From an uncultured Clostridia bacterium (GTDB lineage: Bacteria; Bacillota; Clostridia; TANB77; CAG-508), in contig CAKPPS010000001.1 of the NCBI GenBank assembly GCA_934177795.1, forward strand, positions 91,977 through 155,976: DNA of 64,000 nucleotides, given 5' to 3'. Below the pieces are notes generated by a model that was not told the DNA's origin, searched no databases, and saw only the letters and a program-made list of their open reading frames with translations. Shown here one piece after another: positions 53,551-63,932 of the stretch (positions are counted from its first letter, which is position 1; every line of letters starts with the position of its first letter). The translations under genes were made by a program, and so were the position numbers.

Positions 53551-55755
53551 ATGCGAGAAGAAACGCAAGAAATAACAATTCAAGATGTAATAAATAAAAG
53601 AAAACAACATTCAAGAAAAGTTGATGTGAAATTGATAATGAAGGCTTATAATTTAGCTAAAGAAAAACATGGTGACCAAAAAAGACATTCAGGAGAACCA
53701 TATATTATACATCCACTTAATGTTGCATATATATTAGCAGATATAGGATTAGATGAAAGTACTATATCTGCAGCATTATTACATGATGTTGTAGAAGATA
53801 CAGATATGACAGATGAAGAACTAAGAAAAATTTTTGGTGATGAAATAGCAGACATGGTTGCAGGTGTAACAAAATTAAGTTCTATACAATTTGAAACTGT
53901 TGAAGAAAGACAAGCTGAAGACTATAGAAAAATGTTTTTAGCGATGGGGAAAGATATAAGAGTAATTCTAATTAAATTAGCAGATAGACTGCATAATATG
54001 AGAACTCTTAAATATTTAAAAAGAGATAGACAAATTGCAATATCAAGAGAAACAAGAGAATTATATGCACCTCTTGCAAATAGATTAGGAATATATTCAT
54101 TAAAATGGGAATTGGAAGATTTAACATTTAAATATTTAGAGCCAGAAGAATATCATGAATTAGTAGAAGGAATAAATAAGAAAAGAGAAGAGAGAATTAA
54201 ATTTATAGAAAAAATAATGGCAGATATTAGAGCAACACTAAAAAAGCAAAGAATAGATGCAGAAGTGACAGGTAGAGCAAAACATTTATATAGTATATAC
54301 AGAAAAATGAAAAGAGATAATAAAACATTAGATCAAATTTATGATCTATTTGCATTAAGAATTTTGGTGAATTCGGTAAAGGATTGTTATGCAGCTTTAG
54401 GTGTTGTACATGAATTATATAGCCCTATGCCAGGGAGATTTAAAGATTATATTGCAGTACCAAAGCCTAATATGTATCAATCAATCCATACAACATTATT
54501 AGGTGAAAAGGGAACTCCATTTGAAGTACAAATAAGAACGTTTGAAATGCACAAAATAGCAGAATTTGGTATTGCAGCACATTGGGCATATAAAGAAGCA
54601 AGTTATTTTGGAAAAAAACAATCTGTAAAAGTAGAAGAAGATAAGTTAGCATGGCTTAGAGAAACACTAGAATGGCAAAAAGATATGCAAGACCCACAAG
54701 AATTTTTGAATACATTAAAAACAGAATTATTTGAAGATGAAGTATATGTATTTACACCTAAAGGAGCTATAAAAGTATTACCAATGGGAGCTACACCAAT
54801 AGATTTTGCATATAGTATACATGCAGAAATCGGAAATCGAATGACTGGTTGTAAAATCAATAGTAAAATGATGCCAATTGTAACTAAATTAAAAACTGGT
54901 GATATAGTAGAAATAATAACTTCAGATAATTCAAAAGGACCTAGTAGAGATTGGCTTAAATTTGTAAAAAGTACTGCAGCAAGAAATAAAATAAAAAGTT
55001 GGTTTAAAAAGGCTCAAAAAGCTGAAAATATTGAAAGAGGAAAAGAGTTAATAGAAAAAGAACTAAAAAGAATAGGACTATCACATACAGACTTATTTAA
55101 GACTGAATATATAAATCCAATGTTTGAAAAATATAAATATAAAAATTTAGAAGAAATGTATGCAGCAGTTGGATTTGGAGCTAATTCATCAGTTAAAGTA
55201 ATTGCAAAGATGTTGCAAGAATATAGAAAAGAGCATCAAGAAGAAGATATAGAGAAAAAAATAGAAGAACTAAAAAAAGCTAAGATAAAGAAGACTAAAC
55301 CATCTAGCTCAGGAGTTATAGTAAAAGGAATAGATAATTGCCTAGTAAAACTTTCAAAATGTTGTAACCCATTACCAGGAGATGAGATTGTGGGATATAT
55401 AACAAAAGGAAGAGGAGTATCTGTTCATAGAAAAGATTGTCAAAATGTTAAAGAACTTATATCAGAAGAAAATAGAATGATAGATGTAGAATGGTACGCA
55501 GAAGAAAAGTCAGAATATCAAGCAGAAATAGAAATTTGCTCAAATGATAGACCAGGTTTATTAGTTGATATATTAAAGATGTTAGGAACAACAAAAGCTA
55601 AAATATTAGGAGTAAATACTAAAACAACAAAAGAAAGAATAGCTATTATAGACATAACAGTAGAAGTAGAAAATGTAAATGAATTAAATAAAGCACAAAA
55701 AGTATTACGCAAAGTAAATAGTGTATATGATGTAAGAAGAAAGGAAGAAAAATGA
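53551..55755 (+). CDS. relA: Bifunctional (p)ppGpp synthetase/hydrolase Rel
   Basis: Controls the stringent response by making and degrading (p)ppGpp. 734 residues in the usual order: HD hydrolase domain with LLHDVVEDTDM, synthetase domain with GRAKHLYSIYRKMKR and the RFKDYIAVPKPNMYQS loop (RxKD, as in bifunctional Rel), TGS domain (VFTPKGAIKVLPMGATPIDF), a helical/zinc-finger-like region with CCNPLPGDEIVGY, and a C-terminal ACT domain. A strong GGAGGAT site precedes it. Confidence 0.97.
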   Translation: MREETQEITIQDVINKRKQHSRKVDVKLIMKAYNLAKEKHGDQKRHSGEPYIIHPLNVAYILADIGLDESTISAALLHDVVEDTDMTDEELRKIFGDEIADMVAGVTKLSSIQFETVEERQAEDYRKMFLAMGKDIRVILIKLADRLHNMRTLKYLKRDRQIAISRETRELYAPLANRLGIYSLKWELEDLTFKYLEPEEYHELVEGINKKREERIKFIEKIMADIRATLKKQRIDAEVTGRAKHLYSIYRKMKRDNKTLDQIYDLFALRILVNSVKDCYAALGVVHELYSPMPGRFKDYIAVPKPNMYQSIHTTLLGEKGTPFEVQIRTFEMHKIAEFGIAAHWAYKEASYFGKKQSVKVEEDKLAWLRETLEWQKDMQDPQEFLNTLKTELFEDEVYVFTPKGAIKVLPMGATPIDFAYSIHAEIGNRMTGCKINSKMMPIVTKLKTGDIVEIITSDNSKGPSRDWLKFVKSTAARNKIKSWFKKAQKAENIERGKELIEKELKRIGLSHTDLFKTEYINPMFEKYKYKNLEEMYAAVGFGANSSVKVIAKMLQEYRKEHQEEDIEKKIEELKKAKIKKTKPSSSGVIVKGIDNCLVKLSKCCNPLPGDEIVGYITKGRGVSVHRKDCQNVKELISEENRMIDVEWYAEEKSEYQAEIEICSNDRPGLLVDILKMLGTTKAKILGVNTKTTKERIAIIDITVEVENVNELNKAQKVLRKVNSVYDVRRKEEK

Positions 55756-56399
55756 TTTTAAAAGAATTAAAAATTAATACATGGATAGGAGACCCGACTA
55801 ATTGTTATATAATTTTTGATGAAAAAAGTAAAGAAACTATGGTTATAGACCCAGCTGGAGATGTTGATAGAATAGTAGAAATGATTGAAATATTAGGAGG
55901 AAAACTAAAGTATATTTATTTAACACATTGCCATGGGGATCATATAGGTGGAGTTATGGAACTAAAAAACAGAATTGGAGGCAAGGTTTTAATCCATAGA
56001 TTTGATGCTGAAGGTTTATATGATGTAAATATAAACCTTTCAGAAATCATAGATTTACCGCCAATAGAATTAGAAGCTGATTCTAGGGTTGATGATAATG
56101 ATTTAATACATTTAGGAGACTTAGAATTTAAAGTGATTCATACACCAGGACATACACGAGGAGGTAGTAGCTTATATTGTAAAAAAGAAGAATGCCTATT
56201 TTCTGGAGATACACTATTCAGGGGAACATGGGGAAGAACAGATTTACCAACAGGAAGTATTGAAGATATTATGCAATCAATAACAAAAAAATTATTGATT
56301 TTACCAGATGAAACAATAGTATATCCTGGCCATGGAAAACCTACAAAAATAAAAGAAGAGAAACCAATATATTTAGAATTAAAACCTAAAAAATACTAA
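55752..56399 (+). CDS. MBL-fold hydrolase (YcbL/glyoxalase II-like)
   Basis: A 215-residue cytosolic protein whose ATGA start overlaps the rel stop. Metal ligands: THCHGDHIGG (HxHxDH), HTPGHTRGG, FSGDTLF and YPGHGKPT. This is the pattern of small glyoxalase II-like hydrolases often found between rel and hisS in Firmicutes. The physiological substrate is unknown. Confidence 0.9.
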   Translation: MILKELKINTWIGDPTNCYIIFDEKSKETMVIDPAGDVDRIVEMIEILGGKLKYIYLTHCHGDHIGGVMELKNRIGGKVLIHRFDAEGLYDVNINLSEIIDLPPIELEADSRVDDNDLIHLGDLEFKVIHTPGHTRGGSSLYCKKEECLFSGDTLFRGTWGRTDLPTGSIEDIMQSITKKLLILPDETIVYPGHGKPTKIKEEKPIYLELKPKKY

Positions 56400-56417
56400 A
56401 TGAAAGGAGTGGTAAAA

Positions 56418-57743
56418 ATGAAAAAAATAGAACCACGAACACTAACTGGATTTATGGAGTTATTACCAGAAGAACAAATTTTATTTAACCTTATGAAAAA
56501 TAAAATAGAAGAAACATATAAAAAATATGGTTTTTTACCAATTGATACACCAATTATAGAGTTAGCAGATGTTTTGCTAGCAAAAGCAGGAGGAGAAACT
56601 GAAAAGCAAATATATAGATTTCAAAAAGGGGACACAGATTTAGCATTAAGATTTGATTTAACAGTACCGCTTGCAAAATATGTAGCTAAAAATTATGGTA
56701 ATTTAAGCTTTCCTTTTAGAAGATATCAAATAGGAAAAGTGTATAGAGGAGAAAGAGCACAAAAAGGAAGATATAGAGAGTTTTATCAATGCGATATTGA
56801 CATAATTGGAGACGAAGAGCTAGGATTAATAAATGATGCAGAAATACCATCAATAATTTATAATATTTTCAAATGGCTTGGATTTGATGATTTTACTATA
56901 AAAATAAATAATAGAAGAATATTAAATGGATTATTTCAAGATATTAATCAACAAGAAAATGCAACTGAGATATTGAGGATTATTGACAAAATTGAAAAAA
57001 TAGGAAAAGATGCTGTAATTGAAGAATTACAAAAAATAGGATTACAAGAGGAACAGATAAATAATATTATAAACTTTTTACAAATAGAAGGTTCGACAGA
57101 CGAAAAAATAGAACAATTAGAAAATCTAAATATAAAGAATGATACATACCAAAAAGGAATTTTTGAATTAAAAGAAGTAGTAAAAAATGTCAGATTATTT
57201 GGTGTACCAGATAAAAATTTTAAGGTGGATTTAACAATAGCCAGAGGTTTAGATTATTATACAGGAACAGTTTATGAAACATTTTTAAATCAATATAGAG
57301 AAATTGGAAGTGTATGTTCTGGTGGAAGATACGAAAACCTAGCAGAATATTATACTAATAAGAAATTACCAGGAGTAGGAGTATCTATAGGGTTAACTAG
57401 ATTATTCTATAAATTAAATGAATTAAATATTATTAAGGCAGAAAAAAAATCTATTTCAGATATATTGATAATTCCAATGATTGAAGACTTATCAGAACCA
57501 ATAAAATTAGCAACTAAATTGAGAGAAAAAGGAGTAAATACAGAAATATATTTAAATACAAAAAAATTAAAAGCCAAATTCAAATATGCAGATAAATTAG
57601 AAATTCCTTATGTAATTGTTATTGGAGAAGATGAAATAAAAAATAAAGAAATAACATTAAAACAGATGAGTACTGGAATTGAAACAAAAATTGCAATGGA
57701 TGTAGAACAAATATCAGATATGATAAAGAATTTTCAGGCATAG
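56418..57743 (+). CDS. hisS: Histidyl-tRNA synthetase
   Basis: The canonical enzyme, about 441 residues. Motif 2 is YRGERAQKGRYREFYQCDID, the HisRS-specific loop ARGLDYYTGTVYE is intact, and GVSIGLTRLF is motif 3 with its Arg. The C-terminal anticodon domain is present. The start at 56418 follows AAAGGAGTGG; an ATG at 56400 would overlap that binding site. Its presence shows that the HisRS-like protein at 46.1 kb is an extra paralogue. Confidence 0.96.
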   Translation: MKKIEPRTLTGFMELLPEEQILFNLMKNKIEETYKKYGFLPIDTPIIELADVLLAKAGGETEKQIYRFQKGDTDLALRFDLTVPLAKYVAKNYGNLSFPFRRYQIGKVYRGERAQKGRYREFYQCDIDIIGDEELGLINDAEIPSIIYNIFKWLGFDDFTIKINNRRILNGLFQDINQQENATEILRIIDKIEKIGKDAVIEELQKIGLQEEQINNIINFLQIEGSTDEKIEQLENLNIKNDTYQKGIFELKEVVKNVRLFGVPDKNFKVDLTIARGLDYYTGTVYETFLNQYREIGSVCSGGRYENLAEYYTNKKLPGVGVSIGLTRLFYKLNELNIIKAEKKSISDILIIPMIEDLSEPIKLATKLREKGVNTEIYLNTKKLKAKFKYADKLEIPYVIVIGEDEIKNKEITLKQMSTGIETKIAMDVEQISDMIKNFQA

Positions 57744-57767
57744 TTAATGTGAAAGGATTGAAAGATT

Positions 57768-59732
57768 ATGGGAGAATATGACAAAAATAAATACCTAAAA
57801 TTACTAAGCAAAGAATATAAAAATGTGACAGAAGTTACAGAAGAAATTATAAATTTAAAAGCTATTTTAAATTTACCTAAAGGAACAGAAGTATTTTTAA
57901 GTGATATACATGGGGAATATGCACCTTTTACACATATCTTAAATAATGGAGCTGGAATAATAAAAAGCAAAATAGAAGAAACATTTGAAAATAGAATAAC
58001 AGAAAAGGAAAGAAATACACTAGCAACTTTAATCTATTATCCTAAAGAAAAATTGAAACTCATAAAAAAAGAAGCAGATAATCTAGATGAATGGTATTCT
58101 ATTACACTTTATAGATTAGTAGAAGTAGCAAGAAAAGTTAGTTCAAAATATACAAGATCTAAGGTAAGAAAAGCTATTAATAGTGGATTTGAATACATTA
58201 TAGATGAACTATTACATTCACAAGCAGATAATCAAAAAGATAAAGAAAAATACTATAAGGAAATAATAAAAACAATAATAGAGCTAGAACAAGCAGATAG
58301 CTTTATAATTGCAATATCTGATTTAATAAAACAGATGGCAATAGACCATTTACACATAATAGGTGATATATATGACAGAGGAAGACATCCAGACTTAGTT
58401 ATGGAAAAACTTATGAATTTTCATAGTTTAGATATTCAATGGGGAAACCATGATATATTATGGATGGGTGCTGGATGTGGTAATAAAGCCAATATTGCAA
58501 CAGTTGTCAGAATATGTGCTAGATATAATAATATAGGAATATTAGAAGACTCTTATGGAATAAATATTAGGCCACTAGCTACATTTGCTTTAGAAAAATA
58601 TGCTGATGATGAATGTACAAATTTTATGCCTAAAGTATTTGACTATAATAAATATGATAATAGTGATAAAAACAATATTGCCAAAATCCATAAAGCAATA
58701 ACAATAATTCAGTTTAAACTTGAAGGGCAGATGATAAAAAAACATCCAGAATATCATTTAGATGACCGACTATTATTAGACAAAATGAATATAGAAAAAG
58801 GAATTGTAAAAATACAAGGAAAAGAATACGAAATAAATGATAATAATTTTCCTACAATAAATGAAAAAAATCCATATAAATTAACAGAAGAGGAACAAGA
58901 GGTAATAGATAGATTAGCAGAATCTTTTGAACACAGTAGTAGTTTAAATAGACATATAAATTATTTATATAACAAAGGGGAAATGTATACAATATTTAAT
59001 AATAACTTATTATTTCATGGGTGTATCCCAGTAGATGAAGATGGTGAACTAGAAGAAGTAGAATTTTTAGGCAAAAAACTAAAAGGAAAAAAATATTTTG
59101 ATGAAATAAATGAAACAGTAAATAAAGTATTTGCAAAAAAACAACCAAATCTTATAGATTTAATGTGGTTTTTATGGATTTCACCTAAGTCACCATTTTT
59201 TGGAAAAGATAAAATGGCAACTTATGAGAGTTATTTTGTTAAAGATAAAGCAATGAGTAAAGAAGCAAAAAGTCCTTATTATAAATATTCTGAAAATGAA
59301 GATTTTTGCATTAAAATTTTAAAAGAATTTGGACTAGAGGGCGAAGATTCACATATATTAAATGGACACATGCCAGTCAAGGTAAAAAATGGAGAAAGCC
59401 CAATAAAAGCAAATGGTAAGTTACTAGTAATAGATGGAGGATTGGCAAAGAGTTTTAGAGAAAAAACAGGAAATGCAGGTTATATTTTAACATATAATTC
59501 AAATGGATTATTATTAAGTCAAAATAAACCATTTGAATCTGTAGAAAAGGCAATAACAGAAGAAAAAGATATTATAAGTGAAATTATAGTAAAAGAAACT
59601 AATGGAATAAGAAAAAGAGTTAGTGATACAGATATTGGAACAAAACTAAAAAGAGAAATAGCAGATTTAGAAGATTTAATTTGTGCATATAAAAATGGGA
59701 CAGTCAAAGAAAAAATAAATATAAAAAACTGA
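57768..59732 (+). CDS. fbp: Fructose-1,6-bisphosphatase, class III
   Basis: A 654-residue gluconeogenic enzyme of the Firmicutes-specific type with a metallophosphoesterase core: LSDIHGEYAPFTHI, IGDIYDRGRHPDLVM, QWGNHDILWMGAGCGN, and later NGHMPVKVKNGESP. Length matches the family (about 640-670). It closes the recJ-rel-hisS row; the 175 bases after it, up to the IS30 element, hold no recognised gene. Confidence 0.95.
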   Translation: MGEYDKNKYLKLLSKEYKNVTEVTEEIINLKAILNLPKGTEVFLSDIHGEYAPFTHILNNGAGIIKSKIEETFENRITEKERNTLATLIYYPKEKLKLIKKEADNLDEWYSITLYRLVEVARKVSSKYTRSKVRKAINSGFEYIIDELLHSQADNQKDKEKYYKEIIKTIIELEQADSFIIAISDLIKQMAIDHLHIIGDIYDRGRHPDLVMEKLMNFHSLDIQWGNHDILWMGAGCGNKANIATVVRICARYNNIGILEDSYGINIRPLATFALEKYADDECTNFMPKVFDYNKYDNSDKNNIAKIHKAITIIQFKLEGQMIKKHPEYHLDDRLLLDKMNIEKGIVKIQGKEYEINDNNFPTINEKNPYKLTEEEQEVIDRLAESFEHSSSLNRHINYLYNKGEMYTIFNNNLLFHGCIPVDEDGELEEVEFLGKKLKGKKYFDEINETVNKVFAKKQPNLIDLMWFLWISPKSPFFGKDKMATYESYFVKDKAMSKEAKSPYYKYSENEDFCIKILKEFGLEGEDSHILNGHMPVKVKNGESPIKANGKLLVIDGGLAKSFREKTGNAGYILTYNSNGLLLSQNKPFESVEKAITEEKDIISEIIVKETNGIRKRVSDTDIGTKLKREIADLEDLICAYKNGTVKEKINIKN

Positions 59733-59907
59733 TAGATAAATTATTTTAAAAAATTGTTACTAGATAATGGGCTATTATAAATTAATAGAAGAAAATACAG
59801 AAATATAAGTTTAGAACAAAGAGACGATACTTCTGAGATTTTTTTACCTGTAAGACTAATTTCTATTCACTTAATTGTGCTCGCAACAGCGGCAATATGT
59901 AGTTAGT

Positions 59908-61222
59908 GTAGATGTTTCTTGTTTGTATTTAAAAAGATTATTTTATAATTGAAGAAGATAAGGCTGTAATGTGACCTCATCTTCTTTTATCTTTTGTATA
60001 TTTAATTTATCTAAAGTATCTTTACCATAGAAGAATTCAAATGCTTCATAAGGAGTTTTTCCACCAAGAGATTTTCTTGGTACAGAATTTATGTGTGAGA
60101 ACATTAGGTCAAGCTTGTCCTGTGTCAAATTTGACATAGATTTTTTCTTCAATATAATATCTCTTATGAACTCATGATTGTTTTCTACATGTGGTTTCTG
60201 GCTTGGCATTTGTGCATCACAATAAAATATATTGCTTCTTATTCCGCCTGTTTCTGTGTTTACTTCAAACAGTTGTGGTTTTGCAAATTCAGAGCCTCTG
60301 TCTGTTAATAATAATCCAAACAATTTTTGATACATATCATCTCCAAGAAGTTCTTGAAAATAATTAAGTGAATTAGACATTTCTTCAGATGTTTTATGCT
60401 GTTTTAATCGTCCTATCATGAGTCCTGTGTTCTCAAATATGAATGTTTGAATGTATGGTCCTCCTTGATGATTATAAACTGTGTCCATTTCTGTTGTTGC
60501 ATAAGTCGGATTATTCTTTACAAATTCAACATAATCATCATATTTTCTACCAGTATAATCTGCTGATTCAGATCTTTTCTTAAGCTTATTTTTCTTTGGA
60601 ATTTTTCTTGCTACTTTTCTTCTTAGGTCAATGTTAGTGACACCCCAGTCTTTAAATAATCCCATTTCAATGTATGTATAAATTGTTTTCTCACATTGTG
60701 TAATTTCTTTATGATTTTGTAAAATCGTGTAAATTGACTGTCCTTGTTTGATTAAAGGGCATATTATATGTGCTAATTCAAAAAGTTCAGTTGTATTTAA
60801 ATTAACTCCTTGTCTGGAATCTTTCAAAGAATATTCATAATTTTTCTGTGCAATGTTGGCGTAATAAAAATATTTTGTTTTTTTACAACTTTTTATTTCA
60901 GAGCAACCATTACATGCACCAATAAATCTGTCTCTTCTAAAGCATGGAACTTCTTCAAAATCAGAACATTTTCCAATACAAATTTTACAGTCTTTATAAT
61001 GTTTACATTTCCATGGAGCATCATCTGTTTGTGAATATCTATGTTTTCTGTTGTTTTTTATTTCTTTTCCGATTGTTGATTGACTCTTATTGAGTTCTTT
61101 TGCTGTTTCAAATTTTCTTAATCCTTTGTTGATGTTTTCTTCAATAATTTTTCTATCTTCTAAAGAAAGATGTTTACCATTAAAACTCATAATTAACCTT
61201 CTTTCCCAAGAAACATCTACTC
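59908..61222 (-). mobile_element. IS30-family insertion sequence
   Basis: A 1.3-kb element with one transposase gene on the minus strand. A 14-bp perfect inverted pair flanks the gene: GTAGATGTTTCTTG at 59908-59921 and its reverse complement at 61209-61222. These are the likely ends or subterminal repeats. It lies between fbp and rny, and breaks no visible gene. Confidence 0.75.
59943..61190 (-). CDS. IS30-family transposase
   Basis: 415 residues. The N-terminal HTH region reads LSLEDRKIIEENINKGLRKF and later LNKSQSTIGKEIKNNR, as in IS30. A Cys-rich segment follows (CKHYKDCKICIGKC, CNGCSEIKSC). The DDE catalytic core is in ATTEMDTVYNHQ, LLTDRGSEF and KPHVENNHEFIR. The frame is intact, so the element may be active. 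The start ATG follows GAAAGAAGG. Confidence 0.93.
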   Translation of the reverse strand: MSFNGKHLSLEDRKIIEENINKGLRKFETAKELNKSQSTIGKEIKNNRKHRYSQTDDAPWKCKHYKDCKICIGKCSDFEEVPCFRRDRFIGACNGCSEIKSCKKTKYFYYANIAQKNYEYSLKDSRQGVNLNTTELFELAHIICPLIKQGQSIYTILQNHKEITQCEKTIYTYIEMGLFKDWGVTNIDLRRKVARKIPKKNKLKKRSESADYTGRKYDDYVEFVKNNPTYATTEMDTVYNHQGGPYIQTFIFENTGLMIGRLKQHKTSEEMSNSLNYFQELLGDDMYQKLFGLLLTDRGSEFAKPQLFEVNTETGGIRSNIFYCDAQMPSQKPHVENNHEFIRDIILKKKSMSNLTQDKLDLMFSHINSVPRKSLGGKTPYEAFEFFYGKDTLDKLNIQKIKEDEVTLQPYLLQL

Positions 61223-61293
61223 TTTAATTATATCACTATAATTTAATCTTACAATAAGATATAATGTAACACTTATTTATATTGTACTTTAAT

Positions 61294-61321
61294 CAAATAG
61301 AATTTACTTTTTCAATTGACC
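61294..61321. repeat. 28-bp sequence, inverted copy of 63927-63954
   Basis: This 28-bp stretch (CAAATAGAATTTAC... ending CAATTGACC) is the exact reverse complement of 63927-63954. It lies just outside the IS30 element and upstream of rny. It looks like a left-over end of another insertion sequence. Confidence 0.6.
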
Positions 61322-61356
61322 AGTAACTTTTTTTCTACAATATATTTATAAAAGTC

Positions 61357-61385
61357 TTGACAGTTTACAATAATAAATATAAAAT
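61357..61385 (+). promoter_or_regulatory. rny promoter
   Basis: TTGACA (61357-61362), 17 bp, TAAAAT (61380-61385), about 90 nt before the coding start. Confidence 0.6.
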
Positions 61386-61474
61386 ATATGAGGTAGGAAA
61401 AATATATTGAAAATAAAAAACTATATATATTTATTTCGAACATTGAAAATTAAATAAGAAAGAGGTGTATGATT

Positions 61475-63016
61475 ATGAATACAGTAATCATTATCGCCGC
61501 TATCTTAATCTCACTTGCAATAGGATTTCTAATAGGATTTATATATAGAAAAAAAGTTGCAGAATCTAAAATTCAAGGAGCAGAAAATGAAGCAAAAAGA
61601 TTAATTGATTTAGCTAAAAAAGAAGGAGAAAACTTAAAAAAGGAAGAAATTTTTAAAGCTAAAGAAGAAATTATGAATAATAGAAAAGAACTAGATCAAG
61701 AGATTAAAGAAAGAAGAGGCGAAATACAAAAACAAGAGGCACGATTAATCCAAAAAGAAGAGAACTTAGAAAGACGTTCAGAAAATTTTGAGAAAAAAGA
61801 ACATGAACTAGAAAAAGAAAGGCTAAATATTGAAAATAAAAAGAAAGATGTAGAAGTATTATATGACAAAGGAATGATTGAGCTTCAGAAAATAGCAGCT
61901 TTAAGTAAAGAAGAAGCAAAAGAGAGATTACTTTCTGAAATGGATAAAGAACTTACATTAGAAAAAGCAACATTAATCAGAGAAAAAGAGCAAAAAGCAA
62001 AAGAAGATGCTAATAAAAATGCCAAAGAAATTTTGTGTTATGCAGTACAAAAATGTGCAGCAGATCATTCACAAGAAACGACAGTATCAATAGTTCCGCT
62101 TCCAAATGATGATATGAAAGGAAGAATTATCGGTAGAGAAGGTAGAAACATAAAAGCACTAGAAACATTAACAGGAATTGATTTGATCATTGATGATACA
62201 CCAGAAGCTGTAGTACTATCAGGTTTTGACCCATTAAGAAGAGAAGTTGCAAGAATAGCTCTAGAAAAATTAATTGATGACGGAAGAATTCACCCAGCGA
62301 AAATTGAAGAAATGGTTGAAAAAGCAAAAGAAGAATTAGATGAAACCATAAAAGAAGAAGGTGAAAGAGCAGTTCTAGAAACAGGAGTAATAGGATTACA
62401 TCCAGATTTGGTTAAATTAATAGGAAAACTAAAATATAGAACAAGCTATGGACAAAATGTATTAAACCATTCAATAGAAGTATCAAATTTAGCAAGAATT
62501 ATGGCAGAAGAATTAGGATTGGATGCAAAGAGAGCTAGAAGAGCTGGTCTATTACATGATATTGGAAAAGCATTAGACCATGATATGGAAGGAACACATG
62601 TAGAAATAGGTGTAGAAATATTGAAAAAATACAAAGAAAATCCACTAGTAGTAAATGCAGTAGAAGCACATCATGGAGATGTAGAACCACAGACATTAGA
62701 AGCTGTCTTGGTACAAGCAGCTGATGCTATATCAGCTTCAAGACCAGGAGCAAGAAGAGAAACACTAGAAGCATATATCAAGAGATTACAAAATCTTGAA
62801 GAAATAGCTGATTCATTTGAAGGTGTTGATAAATCGTTCGCAATACAAGCAGGAAGAGAAATAAGAGTTATTGTAAAACCAGACAAGATTTCTGATGATA
62901 AAATGACTATATTAGCACGTGATGTTTCAAAGAAAATTGAAAAAGAAATGGATTATCCAGGACAAATAAAAGTTAATGTTATAAGAGAAACAAGAATAGT
63001 GGATTATGCTAAATAA
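61475..63016 (+). CDS. rny: Ribonuclease Y
   Basis: The membrane-bound endoribonuclease that starts mRNA decay in Firmicutes. About 513 residues: an N-terminal membrane helix ([21 protein letters not shown]), a long coiled coil (about 30-190), a KH domain with [15 protein letters not shown] and an HD domain with [12 protein letters not shown] and [10 protein letters not shown] choose the ATG at 61475, which is 8 nt after AGGTG; the ATG at 61469 is only 2 nt from it. Confidence 0.96.
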   Translation: MNTVIIIAAILISLAIGFLIGFIYRKKVAESKIQGAENEAKRLIDLAKKEGENLKKEEIFKAKEEIMNNRKELDQEIKERRGEIQKQEARLIQKEENLERRSENFEKKEHELEKERLNIENKKKDVEVLYDKGMIELQKIAALSKEEAKERLLSEMDKELTLEKATLIREKEQKAKEDANKNAKEILCYAVQKCAADHSQETTVSIVPLPNDDMKGRIIGREGRNIKALETLTGIDLIIDDTPEAVVLSGFDPLRREVARIALEKLIDDGRIHPAKIEEMVEKAKEELDETIKEEGERAVLETGVIGLHPDLVKLIGKLKYRTSYGQNVLNHSIEVSNLARIMAEELGLDAKRARRAGLLHDIGKALDHDMEGTHVEIGVEILKKYKENPLVVNAVEAHHGDVEPQTLEAVLVQAADAISASRPGARRETLEAYIKRLQNLEEIADSFEGVDKSFAIQAGREIRVIVKPDKISDDKMTILARDVSKKIEKEMDYPGQIKVNVIRETRIVDYAK

Positions 63017-63021
63017 AAAAG

Positions 63022-63054
63022 CCCCCCATAAACTATAAAATAGTTTATGGGGGG
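63022..63054. terminator. Bidirectional terminator between rny and the lipoprotein gene
   Basis: A 14-bp perfect stem with six G-C pairs (CCCCCCATAAACTA / TAGTTTATGGGGGG) and a short loop. T-rich sequence follows on both strands, strongest on the minus strand. Confidence 0.9.
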
Positions 63055-63093
63055 TTACTCTTTTAACACAATTTTTTTAGTTACTTTATTGTA

Positions 63094-63828
63094 TTATTTT
63101 TCAGAGTTTTTAGGTTCTGAGAAATTATACATGCAGGAACTAATAGGTCTGATAAGTGTCTCTTTTTCAACACCTGATAATTCAGAAAACTTTAAGCTAT
63201 TGCTTTCGTCATACCTCCAGGTATCAGGCTCTCCGAGAGGAACAGCAATTAAAGACTTATCTGATTTCTGAAAAATAATATGATTATTAGTCAAACCATA
63301 AAATTTCCCTTTTGTAGTTAATACTACATCAGCGAAACTTATGCCTATAGTTCCAGTATTATGGATTAACATGACGGAACTATCATCATCATCCAGCATT
63401 ACAGCCTCATAAAAATTATTTGGCTTTTCAAAAGAGTAAACTTTTAAGTACCAATTTGAAAGGTAATAACATCCAAAAGCCTTATACTGAAAAGCATCTT
63501 TTGATCTAAATGGTAAAATTTCTTTTGCCATTTCTTCAGGTAATTCGCCTTGTCTCTTTTTGAGAGCTTTTTCTACCTGTTCCTTATCTTCAAAAGGAAT
63601 TTCTTCTTCTGTAGTTTCTTCAGTAGATTCTTTTTCGGAAGAAACAGAAGAGGTTACTCCTGTGAGGAGCTTCCTAAGCATTGGAAGTGCCTTAACGTTT
63701 TGAAGAGTCGTTGACTCTTCTTGGTGAGTGGTTTCTTGTGATTTTAGAGTAATTGTTGTGGTCTTACTGCAACCAGCAGTAAGAACTACAGTTAATAAAG
63801 TTACCATAAACATCATCATTTTCTTCAT
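63094..63828 (-). CDS. Lipoprotein of unknown function, likely acquired
   Basis: A 244-residue protein with a type II signal peptide: MKKMMMFMVTLLTVVLTAGC, whose lipobox LTAGC marks lipid attachment at Cys20. After a Thr/Ser/Glu-rich spacer (25-80), a globular part of about 150 residues contains ISFADVVLTTKGKFYGLTNN and ends NFSEPKNSEK. I do not recognise it. Its codon use (CTC, CCT, GAG, AGG) is less AT-rich than rny. Its promoter is joined to an IS end. Both facts suggest recent arrival. Confidence 0.7.
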   Translation of the reverse strand: MKKMMMFMVTLLTVVLTAGCSKTTTITLKSQETTHQEESTTLQNVKALPMLRKLLTGVTSSVSSEKESTEETTEEEIPFEDKEQVEKALKKRQGELPEEMAKEILPFRSKDAFQYKAFGCYYLSNWYLKVYSFEKPNNFYEAVMLDDDDSSVMLIHNTGTIGISFADVVLTTKGKFYGLTNNHIIFQKSDKSLIAVPLGEPDTWRYDESNSLKFSELSGVEKETLIRPISSCMYNFSEPKNSEK

Positions 63829-63903
63829 AATTTTACCTCTTTCTTTCGTTTGTATGATGTGTTAATAGTTACACTAAACAGCTATTTAGCCATTATGAGT
63901 TAA

Positions 63904-63932
63904 TTATACCATATTTTATGTGAATGGTCAAT
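63904..63932 (-). promoter_or_regulatory. Hybrid promoter of the lipoprotein gene
   Basis: On the minus strand: TTGACC (63927-63932), 17 bp ending ATGG, TATAAT (63904-63909). The -35 box is the tip of the 28-bp IS-end repeat, while the -10 box is outside it. Confidence 0.6.

Noticed and set aside
59760..59905. Open stretch of about 40 codons between fbp and the IS30 element
   Set aside because: No start codon or binding site and no recognised motif; I treat it as non-coding.
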